The notes beneath the pieces are model-generated. The model was not told where the DNA came from. It did no database searches and saw nothing but the letters and a program-made list of their open reading frames with translations. Source: an uncultured Bacteroides sp. (GTDB lineage: Bacteria > Bacteroidota > Bacteroidia > Bacteroidales > Bacteroidaceae). From it: a stretch of 9,086 bases of DNA. Of the stretch, positions 1-6,191 are shown in pieces. The position numbers and the translations under genes are program-made. The stretch is from positions 1 through 9,086 of the forward strand of contig CABROZ010000094.1 of assembly GCA_902472795.1 (NCBI GenBank). Direction: 5' to 3'. Each line of letters opens with the position of its first letter. Position 1 is the first letter of the stretch.

Positions 1-796
1 CTTCCAGCAGGTGGGTTGCAAAGGAATGGCGGAAGGTGTGCGGGCTGATGTTTTTGGTGATGCCTGCCTTTTCGGCCAGTTCTTTGATGAGGTGGAAAAC
101 CATGATGCGGGATATGTTTTTTCCCCATCGTGCCAGGAAGACGTAGTCCTCGAAGTCTTTCTTGATTCTCCAGCGGGTGTTGCGGTCGATGAACCAGTTC
201 TTTATTTCCTTGATGGCACGTTGCGAGATGGGCACTAACCGTTGTTTGTTTCCTTTCCCTTCCACCTTGATGAATCCTTCGTCGAAGTAGAGGTCGGACA
301 GCTTCAGGTTGCACAGTTCGGATACGCGCAGGCCACAGCTGTACAGGGTTTCCAGGATGGCGCGGTTGCGCTGTCCTTCGTCCTTGCTCAGGTCAACGGC
401 TCCGATGATGGCATCGATTTCTTCCACTGACAATACTTCGGGCAGTTTGAATCCTATTTTCGGGCCTTCCAACAGCTCGCTGGGGTCGTCGTCGCGGAAG
501 TCGGACAATGCCAGAAAGTGGAAGAACGACCGTACACCCGAAATGATACGTGCCTGCGAACGGGGATGGATACCGATGTCGTGCAGTCCGGCGGCAAATC
601 GTTGCAGGTCGTCCAGCGTGACGTCGTCTATTGCAATCTGTTCGCCTTCGAGGAAATGCAGCAACTTGTCCAGGTCGCTCAGATAAGCATCGTAAGTATT
701 AGCCGAGAGCGACTTCTCCAGTCGCAGGTATTGCTGGTATTTTCTGATTATCAATGCTTGCCTGTCCTTATTCGCCGATTTTACTTCCGATTTCAT
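1..796 (-). CDS. xerD: Tyrosine site-specific recombinase XerD (3' end cut off by window edge)
   Basis: XerD acts with XerC at the chromosomal dif site to resolve chromosome dimers at division. The gene reads leftward from the ATG at 796-794; 265 codons are inside the window and the C-terminus is lost off the left edge. Residues about 1-110 are the N-terminal SAM-like DNA-binding domain (rich in LEKSLSANTYDAYLSDL-type sequence), followed by the catalytic domain. Visible catalytic residues are Arg157 in SCGLRVSEL, Lys181 in VEGKGNKQR, and His253 and Arg256 in SPHTFRHSFATHLLE. Each is 9 residues later than my recollection of the E. coli XerD positions, so the missing His and the nucleophilic Tyr should be near 279 and 288, outside the window. 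No insertion-sequence or integron features surround it, and it lies next to aroQ rather than in a mobile element, so a housekeeping Xer protein is favoured over a transposon integrase. XerC rather than XerD cannot be fully excluded. Confidence 0.9.
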   Translation of the reverse strand, partial: MKSEVKSANKDRQALIIRKYQQYLRLEKSLSANTYDAYLSDLDKLLHFLEGEQIAIDDVTLDDLQRFAAGLHDIGIHPRSQARIISGVRSFFHFLALSDFRDDDPSELLEGPKIGFKLPEVLSVEEIDAIIGAVDLSKDEGQRNRAILETLYSCGLRVSELCNLKLSDLYFDEGFIKVEGKGNKQRLVPISQRAIKEIKNWFIDRNTRWRIKKDFEDYVFLARWGKNISRIMVFHLIKELAEKAGITKNISPHTFRHSFATHLLE

Positions 797-806
797 TTCT
801 TTTTCC

Positions 807-814
807 TACCTTTG
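807..814 (+). promoter_or_regulatory. aroQ promoter, -7 element TACCTTTG
   Basis: This is an exact match to the Bacteroides -7 consensus TAnnTTTG and is the same octamer as the opposing xerD box. It predicts a start near 821 and a leader of about 40 nt before the aroQ ATG. No clean TTTG -33 box is seen at the usual spacing; a TTTT at 779-782 is the nearest candidate. Because no TAnnTTTG lies between aroQ and pyk, this promoter may also serve pyk. Confidence 0.65.
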
Positions 815-838
815 CACTCAGAATGAACAATATGGAGA

Positions 839-846
839 CAAAGGTA
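839..846 (-). promoter_or_regulatory. xerD promoter, -7 element TACCTTTG
   Basis: Read on the minus strand this is an exact match to the Bacteroides -7 consensus TAnnTTTG. It predicts a start near 832 and a leader of about 36 nt before the xerD ATG at 796. A TTTG at 873-870 is a possible -33 element, but its 23-nt spacing is longer than usual, so only the -7 box is well supported. Confidence 0.6.
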
Positions 847-860
847 TAAAAAATTGTGTT

Positions 861-1280
861 ATGAGGATACAAATCATTAATGGCCCGAACATAAATCTTT
901 TGGGCAAGCGCGAACCAACCATCTACGGTAGCGTTACTTTTGAAGATTACCTTGCCGGACTTCGTTCCCGATATGCCGATGTGCAGATCGACTATTTCCA
1001 GTCGAACATTGAGGGAGAACTGATTGATAAGATACAAGAGGTAGGATTCGAAGCAGACGGTATTATACTGAATGCCGGTGCCTATACCCATACGTCAATC
1101 GCGTTGCAGGATGCCATCCGTGCAGTAACCACACCGGTAGTCGAAGTACACATCTCCAATGTACATGCCCGCGAGGCTTTTCGCCATACATCCATGATAT
1201 CGTGTGCCTGCAAAGGGGTGATTTTGGGATTTGGGCTCGACTCTTATCGCCTGGCACTGGAAGCACTGATTAGCCGGTAA
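861..1280 (+). CDS. aroQ: 3-dehydroquinate dehydratase, type II
   Basis: This enzyme dehydrates 3-dehydroquinate to 3-dehydroshikimate, the third step of the shikimate pathway to aromatic amino acids and folate; it is cytoplasmic and typically a dodecamer. The 139-residue length is normal for the type II family. The N-terminal signature INGPNINLLGKREPTIYG is intact, with Arg17 and the catalytic Tyr22 on the flexible lid. Downstream are QSNIEGELID (47-56), the substrate-binding Asn71 in NAGAYTHTS with His77, and EVHISN (95-100) with His97, then Arg108 in REAFRHTS. The usual NPGAYTHTS reads NAGAYTHTS here, a Pro-to-Ala change next to, not at, a catalytic residue. The ATG at 861 begins directly with the family's conserved first strand, which fixes the start. 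The gene is probably co-transcribed with pyk, 104 bp downstream. Confidence 0.96.
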   Translation: MRIQIINGPNINLLGKREPTIYGSVTFEDYLAGLRSRYADVQIDYFQSNIEGELIDKIQEVGFEADGIILNAGAYTHTSIALQDAIRAVTTPVVEVHISNVHAREAFRHTSMISCACKGVILGFGLDSYRLALEALISR

Positions 1281-1297
1281 GGCTCAGTGTGCAGCAG

Positions 1298-1324
1298 GCT
1301 TCTGTGGCCTGACGCCAGAGAGGC
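1298..1324 (+). other. Imperfect hairpin between aroQ and pyk
   Basis: Bases 1298-1308 can pair with 1314-1324 around a 5-nt loop, giving about ten base pairs with one G-G mismatch and one G-U pair. No U-tract follows, so it is not a normal intrinsic terminator; it could stabilise or separate the aroQ and pyk portions of a shared transcript. The rest of 1281-1384 is A/T-rich toward pyk and shows no TAnnTTTG promoter. Confidence 0.35.
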
Positions 1325-1384
1325 ATGGATTGCCGTAGGAATGAACTTTCAGAAACTTGAATCATAAATAATAAAATAGGTATT

Positions 1385-2842
1385 ATGTTATTGAAGCAGA
1401 CAAAAATCGTAGCGACCATTTCGGATCAGCGCTGTGAGGTGGATTTTATTAAGCAGTTGTTTGAGGCCGGAATGAATGTGGTGCGTATGAATACAGCCCA
1501 CCTGGGACGGGAAGGAGCCGAGAAACTGATAAATAATGTGCGTGCCGTTTCTAACCGGATTGCCATCCTGATGGATACAAAAGGTCCCGAGGTACGTACG
1601 ACTGTCTTGGCCGAACCGATTGCGTTTAAAGCAGGCGACCGTGTGAAGGTCGTAGGATGTCCTGAGCAGCCGACTACCCGTGAGTGCATTTCCGTTTCTT
1701 ATCCCGACTTTGTCCGTGACCTGAATGTAGGCGGACAGATTCTTATCGACGACGGTGACTTAGAGCTGACGGTAATCGAAAAGAATGACGATCATCTGTT
1801 GTGCGAAGTGCAGAACGAGGCCACTTTGGGAAGCCGTAAAAGTGTCAATGTGCCGGGCGTACGCATCAATTTGCCTTCGCTGACCGAGAAAGACCGCAAT
1901 AACATTCTCTATGCCATCGAGAAAGATATAGACTTCATTGCCCATTCCTTTGTACGCAACAAGCAGGACGTACTCGATATCAAGAAGATTCTGGATGCCC
2001 ACAACAGCGACATTCAAATCATTGCCAAGATAGAGAATCAGGAAGGTGTTGACAACATTGACGAGATTCTGGAAGTGGCCGACGGCGTGATGATTGCCCG
2101 TGGCGACTTGGGAATCGAGGTGCCGCAGGAGCGTATCCCCGGCATCCAGCGCATCCTGATACGCAAGTGCATTCTGGCAAAGAAGCCGGTCATTGTGGCT
2201 ACCCAGATGCTTCACACCATGATCAACAACCCGCGTCCCACCCGTGCCGAAGTGACGGACATTGCCAATGCCATCTACTATCGTACCGATGCCTTGATGC
2301 TGAGCGGCGAGACAGCTTACGGCAAATATCCGGTTGAAGCCGTGAAGACCATGACCAAGGTGGCTGCGCAGGCCGAGAAGGACAAACTGGCCGACAACGA
2401 CATCCGCATACCGCTGGACGAAAACAGCAACGATGTGACAGCTTTCCTTGCCAAACAGGCTGTAAAGGCTACCACCAAACTGAAAATCCGTGCCATCATC
2501 ACCGATAGCTACAGCGGACGCACGGCCCGCAACCTGGCCGCTTTCCGTGGCAAATATCCGGTGCTGGCCATCTGCTATAAGGAGAAGACCATGCGCCATC
2601 TGGCTCTGTCCTACGGTGTGGAAGCTATCTATATGCCCGAACTGGCCAACGGACAGGAATACTACTTCGCTGCTTTGCGTCGTCTGTTGCAGGAAGGCCG
2701 CTTGCAGCCTACCGACATGGTGGGATACCTCAGCAGCGGTAAGGCCGGCACACAGACTTCCTTCCTGGAAATCAACGTAGTAGAAGACGCCTTGAAGCAC
2801 GCCAACGAAAGCGTATTGCCTAATTGCAACCGGTATTTATAA
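1385..2842 (+). CDS. pyk: Pyruvate kinase
   Basis: Pyruvate kinase transfers phosphate from phosphoenolpyruvate to ADP, the last ATP-forming step of glycolysis. At 485 residues it has the usual bacterial length. The N-terminal part of the barrel has TKIVATISD (6-14) and VVRMNTAH (32-39), where many other phyla have a GPAS and NFSH version; this variant is what I expect in Bacteroidetes. DTKGPEVRT follows, then the mobile B domain (roughly residues 70-170). The barrel resumes with the pyruvate kinase signature IIAKIENQEGV, whose Lys215 is the catalytic lysine, the metal-binding segment RGDLGIE (239-245), Thr273 in VATQML, NNPRPTRAEVTDIANA and LMLSGETAYGKYP. The C-terminal allosteric-type domain occupies about 350-485. 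All key residues are present, so the enzyme should be active. The start is an ATG preceded by an A-rich stretch, and no separate promoter is visible. The 3' end runs into a structured RNA segment. Confidence 0.97.
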   Translation: MLLKQTKIVATISDQRCEVDFIKQLFEAGMNVVRMNTAHLGREGAEKLINNVRAVSNRIAILMDTKGPEVRTTVLAEPIAFKAGDRVKVVGCPEQPTTRECISVSYPDFVRDLNVGGQILIDDGDLELTVIEKNDDHLLCEVQNEATLGSRKSVNVPGVRINLPSLTEKDRNNILYAIEKDIDFIAHSFVRNKQDVLDIKKILDAHNSDIQIIAKIENQEGVDNIDEILEVADGVMIARGDLGIEVPQERIPGIQRILIRKCILAKKPVIVATQMLHTMINNPRPTRAEVTDIANAIYYRTDALMLSGETAYGKYPVEAVKTMTKVAAQAEKDKLADNDIRIPLDENSNDVTAFLAKQAVKATTKLKIRAIITDSYSGRTARNLAAFRGKYPVLAICYKEKTMRHLALSYGVEAIYMPELANGQEYYFAALRRLLQEGRLQPTDMVGYLSSGKAGTQTSFLEINVVEDALKHANESVLPNCNRYL

Positions 2843-2864
2843 ACTGGTAGAAGTCCAAGAACTT

Positions 2865-2981
2865 AAGAAAGTTATCATTGCCCGTCCCGATGGGCTGGGG
2901 AGTTAAAGCCGATGGCTTGAGCATCCGACGAATGTCTTTTATGCTAAGGTATCGGCTTGACTTCCTGACTTTCTTGTTTTT
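2865..2981 (+). terminator. Three-way-junction RNA fold ending in a U-tract, downstream of pyk
   Basis: The pyk-methyltransferase gap can fold into three adjoining helices. P1 pairs AAGAAAGT at 2865-2872 with ACTTTCTT at 2968-2975. P2 pairs 2880-2884 with 2891-2895. P3 is a long hairpin, 2896-2924 with 2941-2967, about 25 pairs interrupted by bulges at 2905 and 2919 and a G-G mismatch at 2915/2949, with a 16-nt loop. P2 abuts P3, P3 abuts P1, and GTTTTT follows P1 at 2976-2981. The geometry would terminate pyk transcription, but it is far more elaborate than a terminator needs, so it may be a stable 3'-derived small RNA. No gene of 30 or more codons was recognised in the gap. Folding was done by eye. 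Confidence 0.5.
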
Positions 2982-3037
2982 AAGAGAACCATCCGAAGAA
3001 TTATTTCTCTAATTTCCATTCCTATTTGTCATAGATC

Positions 3038-3691
3038 ATGTCGTTAGACGAGTATATCCTGCAACATATTGATGAGGAAGGTGACTATTTGCGTGCCCTT
3101 TATCGGGACACACACCTGAAACTGCTTTATCCGCGCATGGCATCGGGGCATCTGCAGGGGCGGATGCTGAAGATGTTTGTACGGATGATACGTCCCCGAC
3201 AAGTGCTGGAAATTGGGACATACAGCGGATATTCTGCCCTTTGTATGGCCGAGGGCCTGCCCGAAGGAGCCATGCTTCATACTTTCGAAATCAACGACGA
3301 GCAGGAAGACTTCACCCGTCCCTGGCTGGAAGGCTCGCCGTATGCCGATAAAATAAAGTTCTATATAGGCGATGCGCTGAAGCTGGTGCCCGAATTGGGC
3401 ATAACGTTCGACCTTGCCTTTATCGACGGCGACAAGCGCAAGTACATCGATTACTATGAAATGGTGCTTCCGCGACTGTCCGACGGTGGCTACATCATAG
3501 CCGACAATACCTTGTGGGACGGGCATGTGCTCGAAGAGCATCCTCATGCGTCCGATCTGCAGACCATCCGCATCAAGGAGTTCAATGATCTGGTGGCCGC
3601 CGACAGCCGTGTGGAAAAGGTGATTCTTCCGTTGCGCGACGGGCTGACTATTATTCGCAAGAAGGAGCAGCCGACAACAGTCGCCGGCTGA
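3038..3691 (+). CDS. SAM-dependent O-methyltransferase, family 3 (COMT-like)
   Basis: This is a cytoplasmic class I methyltransferase of the metal-dependent catechol/caffeoyl-CoA O-methyltransferase type (Methyltransf_3, COG4122). Its small-molecule substrate is not predictable. The 217-residue length is normal. Motif I is VLEIGTYSGYSAL (56-68), the SAM-binding glycine loop; an acidic residue at the end of the next strand lies in TFEIND. FIDGDK (128-133) supplies Asp130, and ADNTLWDGHV supplies Asp156 and Asn157; Asp130, Asp156 and Asn157 match the family's metal ligands. LRDGLTIIRKK near the C-terminus matches the family's closing strand. The ATG at 3038 is the only start that keeps the complete N-terminal helices. 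No exact TAnnTTTG box precedes it; a CCTATTTG at 3021-3028 is a poor match. Its last 41 bases overlap the end of the opposing permease gene, and no terminator lies between the two. Confidence 0.88.
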   Translation: MSLDEYILQHIDEEGDYLRALYRDTHLKLLYPRMASGHLQGRMLKMFVRMIRPRQVLEIGTYSGYSALCMAEGLPEGAMLHTFEINDEQEDFTRPWLEGSPYADKIKFYIGDALKLVPELGITFDLAFIDGDKRKYIDYYEMVLPRLSDGGYIIADNTLWDGHVLEEHPHASDLQTIRIKEFNDLVAADSRVEKVILPLRDGLTIIRKKEQPTTVAG

Positions 3692-4898
3692 GATACTTCA
3701 CCGGATACCACACCGACAGGAATCCTACTGCAATGACGGTGACAAAAACCAGTAGCACGTCCGTCACGTGTACGCTGACCGGGTAGGCATCGACTACAAA
3801 ACTGCCGTCCCCTCCACCCAATGAGATGAGTCCGAACTTCTGTTGAAGGAAGCATAGCAACAGTCCCAGAATGATTCCGATGCCTGCTCCGAACACCGAT
3901 ATCAGTCGTCCTTCGAACAGGAATATGCGTGCTATGAGGCGGTCGCCGGCTCCCAGATTGCGCAAAGTGTCCACATCGTCGCGTTTGTCCAGTATCAGCA
4001 TCGACAGGGAGCCGATGACGTTGAAACAGGCAATGGCCAAGATGAATGTCAGGAACAGGTAGGAAATGAATTTTTCGATCTCCATGATGCGGAAGACGTC
4101 GGCCTGCTGTTCGTAGCGGTTTTGCACAACGAAGCGTTCGCCAAGTATCTCTTCCATTTTCTTTTCGACGGCGTCGGTGTCGCTTCCGGGCTTCAGTTTG
4201 ATTTCGATGGCCGACACTTCGGTGTCGTAGTCGAACAGCCGTCGGGCAAAGGAAAGGGAAGTCAGTATGTATCGGGCATCGTACTTCTGCTGGTTGACTA
4301 CGAATACAGCTCCCGGCGAGAACAGGTAATCGCTGTTGAACGAAGCGGCCGGATTGGCCATGTTGACGCGTACGTTCCGTTTAGGAGCGTATATCCGCAG
4401 CGGATCCACGAACTGGATGCCGGTGCCCAGTTCGGACATCAGTTCGGCTCCAAGAATGCCGTAATCCACGATCGAATCGTTCAGAACAAATTTTCCCGTT
4501 CCGTAGAGCAGGCTGTCGATGGCGGTCAGCTGTTCAAAGTTGTCTTCCACTCCTTTGATGACGGCCATGGTCTGTCGGTCCTTGTATTGCACCATGGCAT
4601 TTTCTTCCAACGTTTCGGTCCATACTTCGATTTCGGGCATGGAGTGTATCTGCTGTACGCGCGATTCGTGCGGGTCGAACACCTTACCTTCGCGGACGGT
4701 GATTTTCAGTTCCGGGTCGAAGGCGGTGAAGAATCCGGCCACCATGTCCTGAAAACCGTTGAAGACGGACAGGGTGCATATCAATGCCAGCGTAGCCAAT
4801 GCCACGCCGCACACCGACACGGCCGAAATGATGTTGATGGCATTGTGCTTCTTTTTCGAGAAGAGGTAGCGCCGGGCTATGTAGAATGGCAGGTTCAC
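3651..4898 (-). CDS. LolC/LolE-type ABC transporter permease (FtsX superfamily)
   Basis: This 415-residue inner-membrane protein matches the LolC/E family (COG4591), which with the ATPase LolD extracts lipoproteins from the inner membrane toward the outer membrane. The N-terminus YIARRYLFSKKKHN (6-19) is the family signature, leading into TM1 (about 21-43) and LSVFNGF. A large periplasmic MacB-type domain fills about 50-275. TM2 (about 277-302), TM3 (about 325-350) and TM4 (about 380-400) form the FtsX domain. The start is a GTG at 4898-4896 that overlaps the rbfA stop in GTGA, implying translational coupling; the open frame upstream of it lies over rbfA and does not resemble the family. No LolD-type ATPase is in the window, so it must partner with one encoded elsewhere. 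The pairing with a ribosome factor says nothing direct about its function. The Lol assignment is by family; the true cargo is inferred. Confidence 0.88.
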   Translation of the reverse strand: MNLPFYIARRYLFSKKKHNAINIISAVSVCGVALATLALICTLSVFNGFQDMVAGFFTAFDPELKITVREGKVFDPHESRVQQIHSMPEIEVWTETLEENAMVQYKDRQTMAVIKGVEDNFEQLTAIDSLLYGTGKFVLNDSIVDYGILGAELMSELGTGIQFVDPLRIYAPKRNVRVNMANPAASFNSDYLFSPGAVFVVNQQKYDARYILTSLSFARRLFDYDTEVSAIEIKLKPGSDTDAVEKKMEEILGERFVVQNRYEQQADVFRIMEIEKFISYLFLTFILAIACFNVIGSLSMLILDKRDDVDTLRNLGAGDRLIARIFLFEGRLISVFGAGIGIILGLLLCFLQQKFGLISLGGGDGSFVVDAYPVSVHVTDVLLVFVTVIAVGFLSVWYPVKYLSRRLLSAAPSCE

Positions 4899-5230
4899 TT
4901 TTTCAGCAGTTCGTCTATTCTTTCTATATAGTCCAATGAGTCGTCGATAAAGAACTTCAGTTCCGGGATGATGCGCAGCTGGTGGCGTACGCGTGTGCCC
5001 AGTTCGAAGCGGATAGACTTCATGTTGGCGTTGATGTTTTTGATGATTTCGTCCGCTTTTTCCGAAGGAAAGATGCTGAGATAGGCACGTGCCACACTCA
5101 TGTCCGGACTGATGCGTACGGCGCTGACCGAAATCAGTATGCCGGGCATGGCTTTGGTCTGCAGCAGGAAGATGTCGCTCAATTCCTTTTGGAGCAGACG
5201 AGCTATTTTGTTTTGACGGGTAGTTTCCAT
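4895..5230 (-). CDS. rbfA: 30S ribosome-binding factor RbfA
   Basis: RbfA binds the 30S subunit and helps late 16S rRNA 5'-end maturation, notably in cold. The 111-residue length and pattern fit the family: an N-terminal helix with RQNKIARLLQKELSDIF, then ISVSAVRISPDMSVARAYLSIF for the central strands of the KH-type fold, IRFELGTRVRHQLRIIPELKFFIDDS, and a closing helix IERIDELLKK. The ATG at 5230-5228 opens directly on the family's first helix. Upstream on the same strand a TAACTTTG box predicts a 30-nt leader. The stop codon shares bases with the GTG of the permease downstream, so the two should be co-translated. Nothing appears truncated. Confidence 0.95.
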   Translation of the reverse strand: METTRQNKIARLLQKELSDIFLLQTKAMPGILISVSAVRISPDMSVARAYLSIFPSEKADEIIKNINANMKSIRFELGTRVRHQLRIIPELKFFIDDSLDYIERIDELLKK

Positions 5231-5266
5231 AACTGATTATTTTATTAGTAGAATAGAATTGGAAAG

Positions 5267-5274
5267 CAAAGTTA
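5267..5274 (-). promoter_or_regulatory. rbfA-permease operon promoter, -7 element TAACTTTG
   Basis: This exact minus-strand match to TAnnTTTG predicts transcription from about 5260, 30 nt before the rbfA ATG. No clean -33 TTTG is present at the expected spacing. It would drive rbfA and the coupled permease. Confidence 0.6.
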
Positions 5275-5407
5275 CGGATTTTCTTTATATTTTTGTCACA
5301 CCACATGGCAGAAAACGCAAATTCGGTACAATTCATAGGAATTCGCAAGGCGTGTTTTCAGGAAGCCGGACGGCGTGTCTAACCACTCCGTAGGACAAAA
5401 AGACGGA

Positions 5408-5438
5408 ATTGGTCGATAAAATCGGCCGATTGGTAGAT
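5408..5438. promoter_or_regulatory. Candidate operator: 21-bp-spaced direct repeat around a 12-bp palindrome
   Basis: ATTGGTCGAT at 5408-5417 recurs as ATTGGTAGAT at 5429-5438 (9 of 10 identical), 21 bp apart, which is two turns of the helix. The perfect palindrome AATCGGCCGATT lies at 5420-5431 and shares the edge of the second copy. The proximal copy ends 6 bp before the -33 box of the Spy-like gene, where an activator would sit. The protein that binds is unknown. The remainder of 5276-5407 holds only a GGCGTGT repeat (5349-5355 and 5372-5378) and no gene I can support. Confidence 0.35.
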
Positions 5439-5444
5439 TTCATT

Positions 5445-5475
5445 TTTGCCGTATGGGTGAAATTGTTTACATTTG
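5445..5475 (+). promoter_or_regulatory. Promoter of the Spy-like gene, TTTG-19 nt-TACATTTG
   Basis: This is the best-formed promoter in the window: a -33 TTTG at 5445-5448, a 19-nt spacer and a -7 TACATTTG at 5468-5475, matching the Bacteroides sigma-ABfr consensus. The predicted start is near 5482, giving an 18-nt leader to the ATG at 5500. Its position also shows that the in-frame TTG at 5473 cannot be the translation start. Confidence 0.75.
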
Positions 5476-5499
5476 CAGCGGATTAAAAACGAGATAAAT

Positions 5500-6063
5500 A
5501 TGAAAAGATATTGTTCTTTGTGGTTATTGGCTGTCTGCTTGACGTGTGGCGCCATGCAGGTGCAGGCGCAGGAAGCAGGTCCGGTTGGAGAGCAGAAGGA
5601 GCAGATGCGTGAAGTCCTTTCGCCCGAGAAAGCAGCTCAGCGGATGACAGACCGAATGCAGAAAGAACTGCAACTGACCGACAAGCAATACAAGAAAGTT
5701 TATAAACTGAACCTAAAGGAACAGAAAAAAATCTTTTCAGCCCGGCAGGAAGGTGCGGGCATGCGTCCCCCGATGGGAGCACGTCCCGACATGAACGGCG
5801 AACGTCCCCCGATGCCGATGGGCGAAGGAGGAATGATGCCCGGTATGGGTGGAGGCCGTCCGCCGATGGGTGGTCCCGGTGCACCCCGCATGGGAAAAGA
5901 TGTTGCCGAGGAAATGCAAAAGGCAGCTGCCAGCAAGGAGAAGAAACTGAAAAAGATTCTGACTGACGAACAATTTGCCAAATGGCAGAAGATGCGCGAC
6001 GAACAGAAGCCTGCCCGCAGGCCGCGTGTCGATGCAAAAGGTCCGAAAAAGGACAAAAACTGA
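5500..6063 (+). CDS. Secreted Met-rich Spy/CpxP-like protein (DUF4890-type)
   Basis: This 187-residue protein has a Sec signal peptide (MKRY, a hydrophobic core, then VQA before Gln24), so it should act in the periplasm. Two helical blocks carry LTxxQ-like motifs, LTDKQ at 59-63 and LTDEQ at 154-158, each followed by aromatic/basic helix sequence, as in Spy/CpxP-type and Bacteroides DUF4890 proteins. Between them, residues 88-132 form a low-complexity linker with ten Met in 45 residues, rich in Pro and Gly, including three RPPM repeats. The C-terminus is very basic. Spy and CpxP are periplasmic chaperone or stress sensors in enterobacteria; for this protein a chaperone role or metal (copper) contact through methionines is only inference. 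The ATG at 5500 is chosen because the promoter covers the upstream TTG and the signal peptide starts here. It stands alone between its own promoter and a strong terminator. Confidence 0.75.
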   Translation: MKRYCSLWLLAVCLTCGAMQVQAQEAGPVGEQKEQMREVLSPEKAAQRMTDRMQKELQLTDKQYKKVYKLNLKEQKKIFSARQEGAGMRPPMGARPDMNGERPPMPMGEGGMMPGMGGGRPPMGGPGAPRMGKDVAEEMQKAAASKEKKLKKILTDEQFAKWQKMRDEQKPARRPRVDAKGPKKDKN

Positions 6064-6090
6064 GAAAGTTTTCTGATAACTTTCTTATTC
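6064..6090 (+). terminator. Weak hairpin directly after the Spy-like gene
   Basis: GAAAGTT at 6064-6070 pairs with AACTTTC at 6078-6084 around a 7-nt loop and is followed by TTATTCTT. The A/U-only lower stem makes it weak. It may be a first, leaky stop or an mRNA-stabilising end ahead of the stronger hairpin downstream. Confidence 0.4.
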
Positions 6091-6145
6091 TTAAAAAGAA
6101 GAGACTCTCTCTAAATAGCGTTTTTTCATGTATTATTGACTTCGG

Positions 6146-6183
6146 CCGCCCTTACCTGTGAAGGTAGGGGCGGTTTTCTGTTT
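6146..6183 (+). terminator. Strong intrinsic terminator with GUGA tetraloop
   Basis: CCGCCCTTACC at 6146-6156 pairs with GGTAGGGGCGG at 6163-6173 (one G-U pair). A further T-A pair closes a GTGA loop of the stable GNRA class. TTTTCTGTTT follows at once. It is oriented to stop transcripts of the Spy-like gene, about 80 bases past its stop. On the other strand no T-tract follows the hairpin, so it is a poorer terminator for the YfhO gene that ends at 6192. Confidence 0.88.
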
Positions 6184-6191
6184 ATTATGAT

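Noticed and set aside
1..796. Mobile-element integrase rather than XerD
   Set aside because: No terminal repeats, att duplication, transfer or cargo genes are visible, and neighbours are core metabolic genes.
1760..2800. 346-codon open frame on the minus strand opposite pyk
   Set aside because: It is a shadow of pyk: the plus-strand frame has full pyruvate kinase motifs, while the antisense product resembles no family.
4122..4931. 269-codon plus-strand open frame opposite the permease and rbfA
   Set aside because: It is antisense to two well-supported genes, lacks a recognisable domain and has no promoter box.
4899..5348. 150-residue N-terminal extension of the permease frame
   Set aside because: It overlaps rbfA in another frame and is unlike the family; the GTG at 4898 begins exactly on the LolC/E signature.
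5473..5499. TTG start for the Spy-like protein
   Set aside because: It lies within the -7 promoter element and ahead of the predicted transcript start; the ATG at 5500 opens a normal signal peptide.
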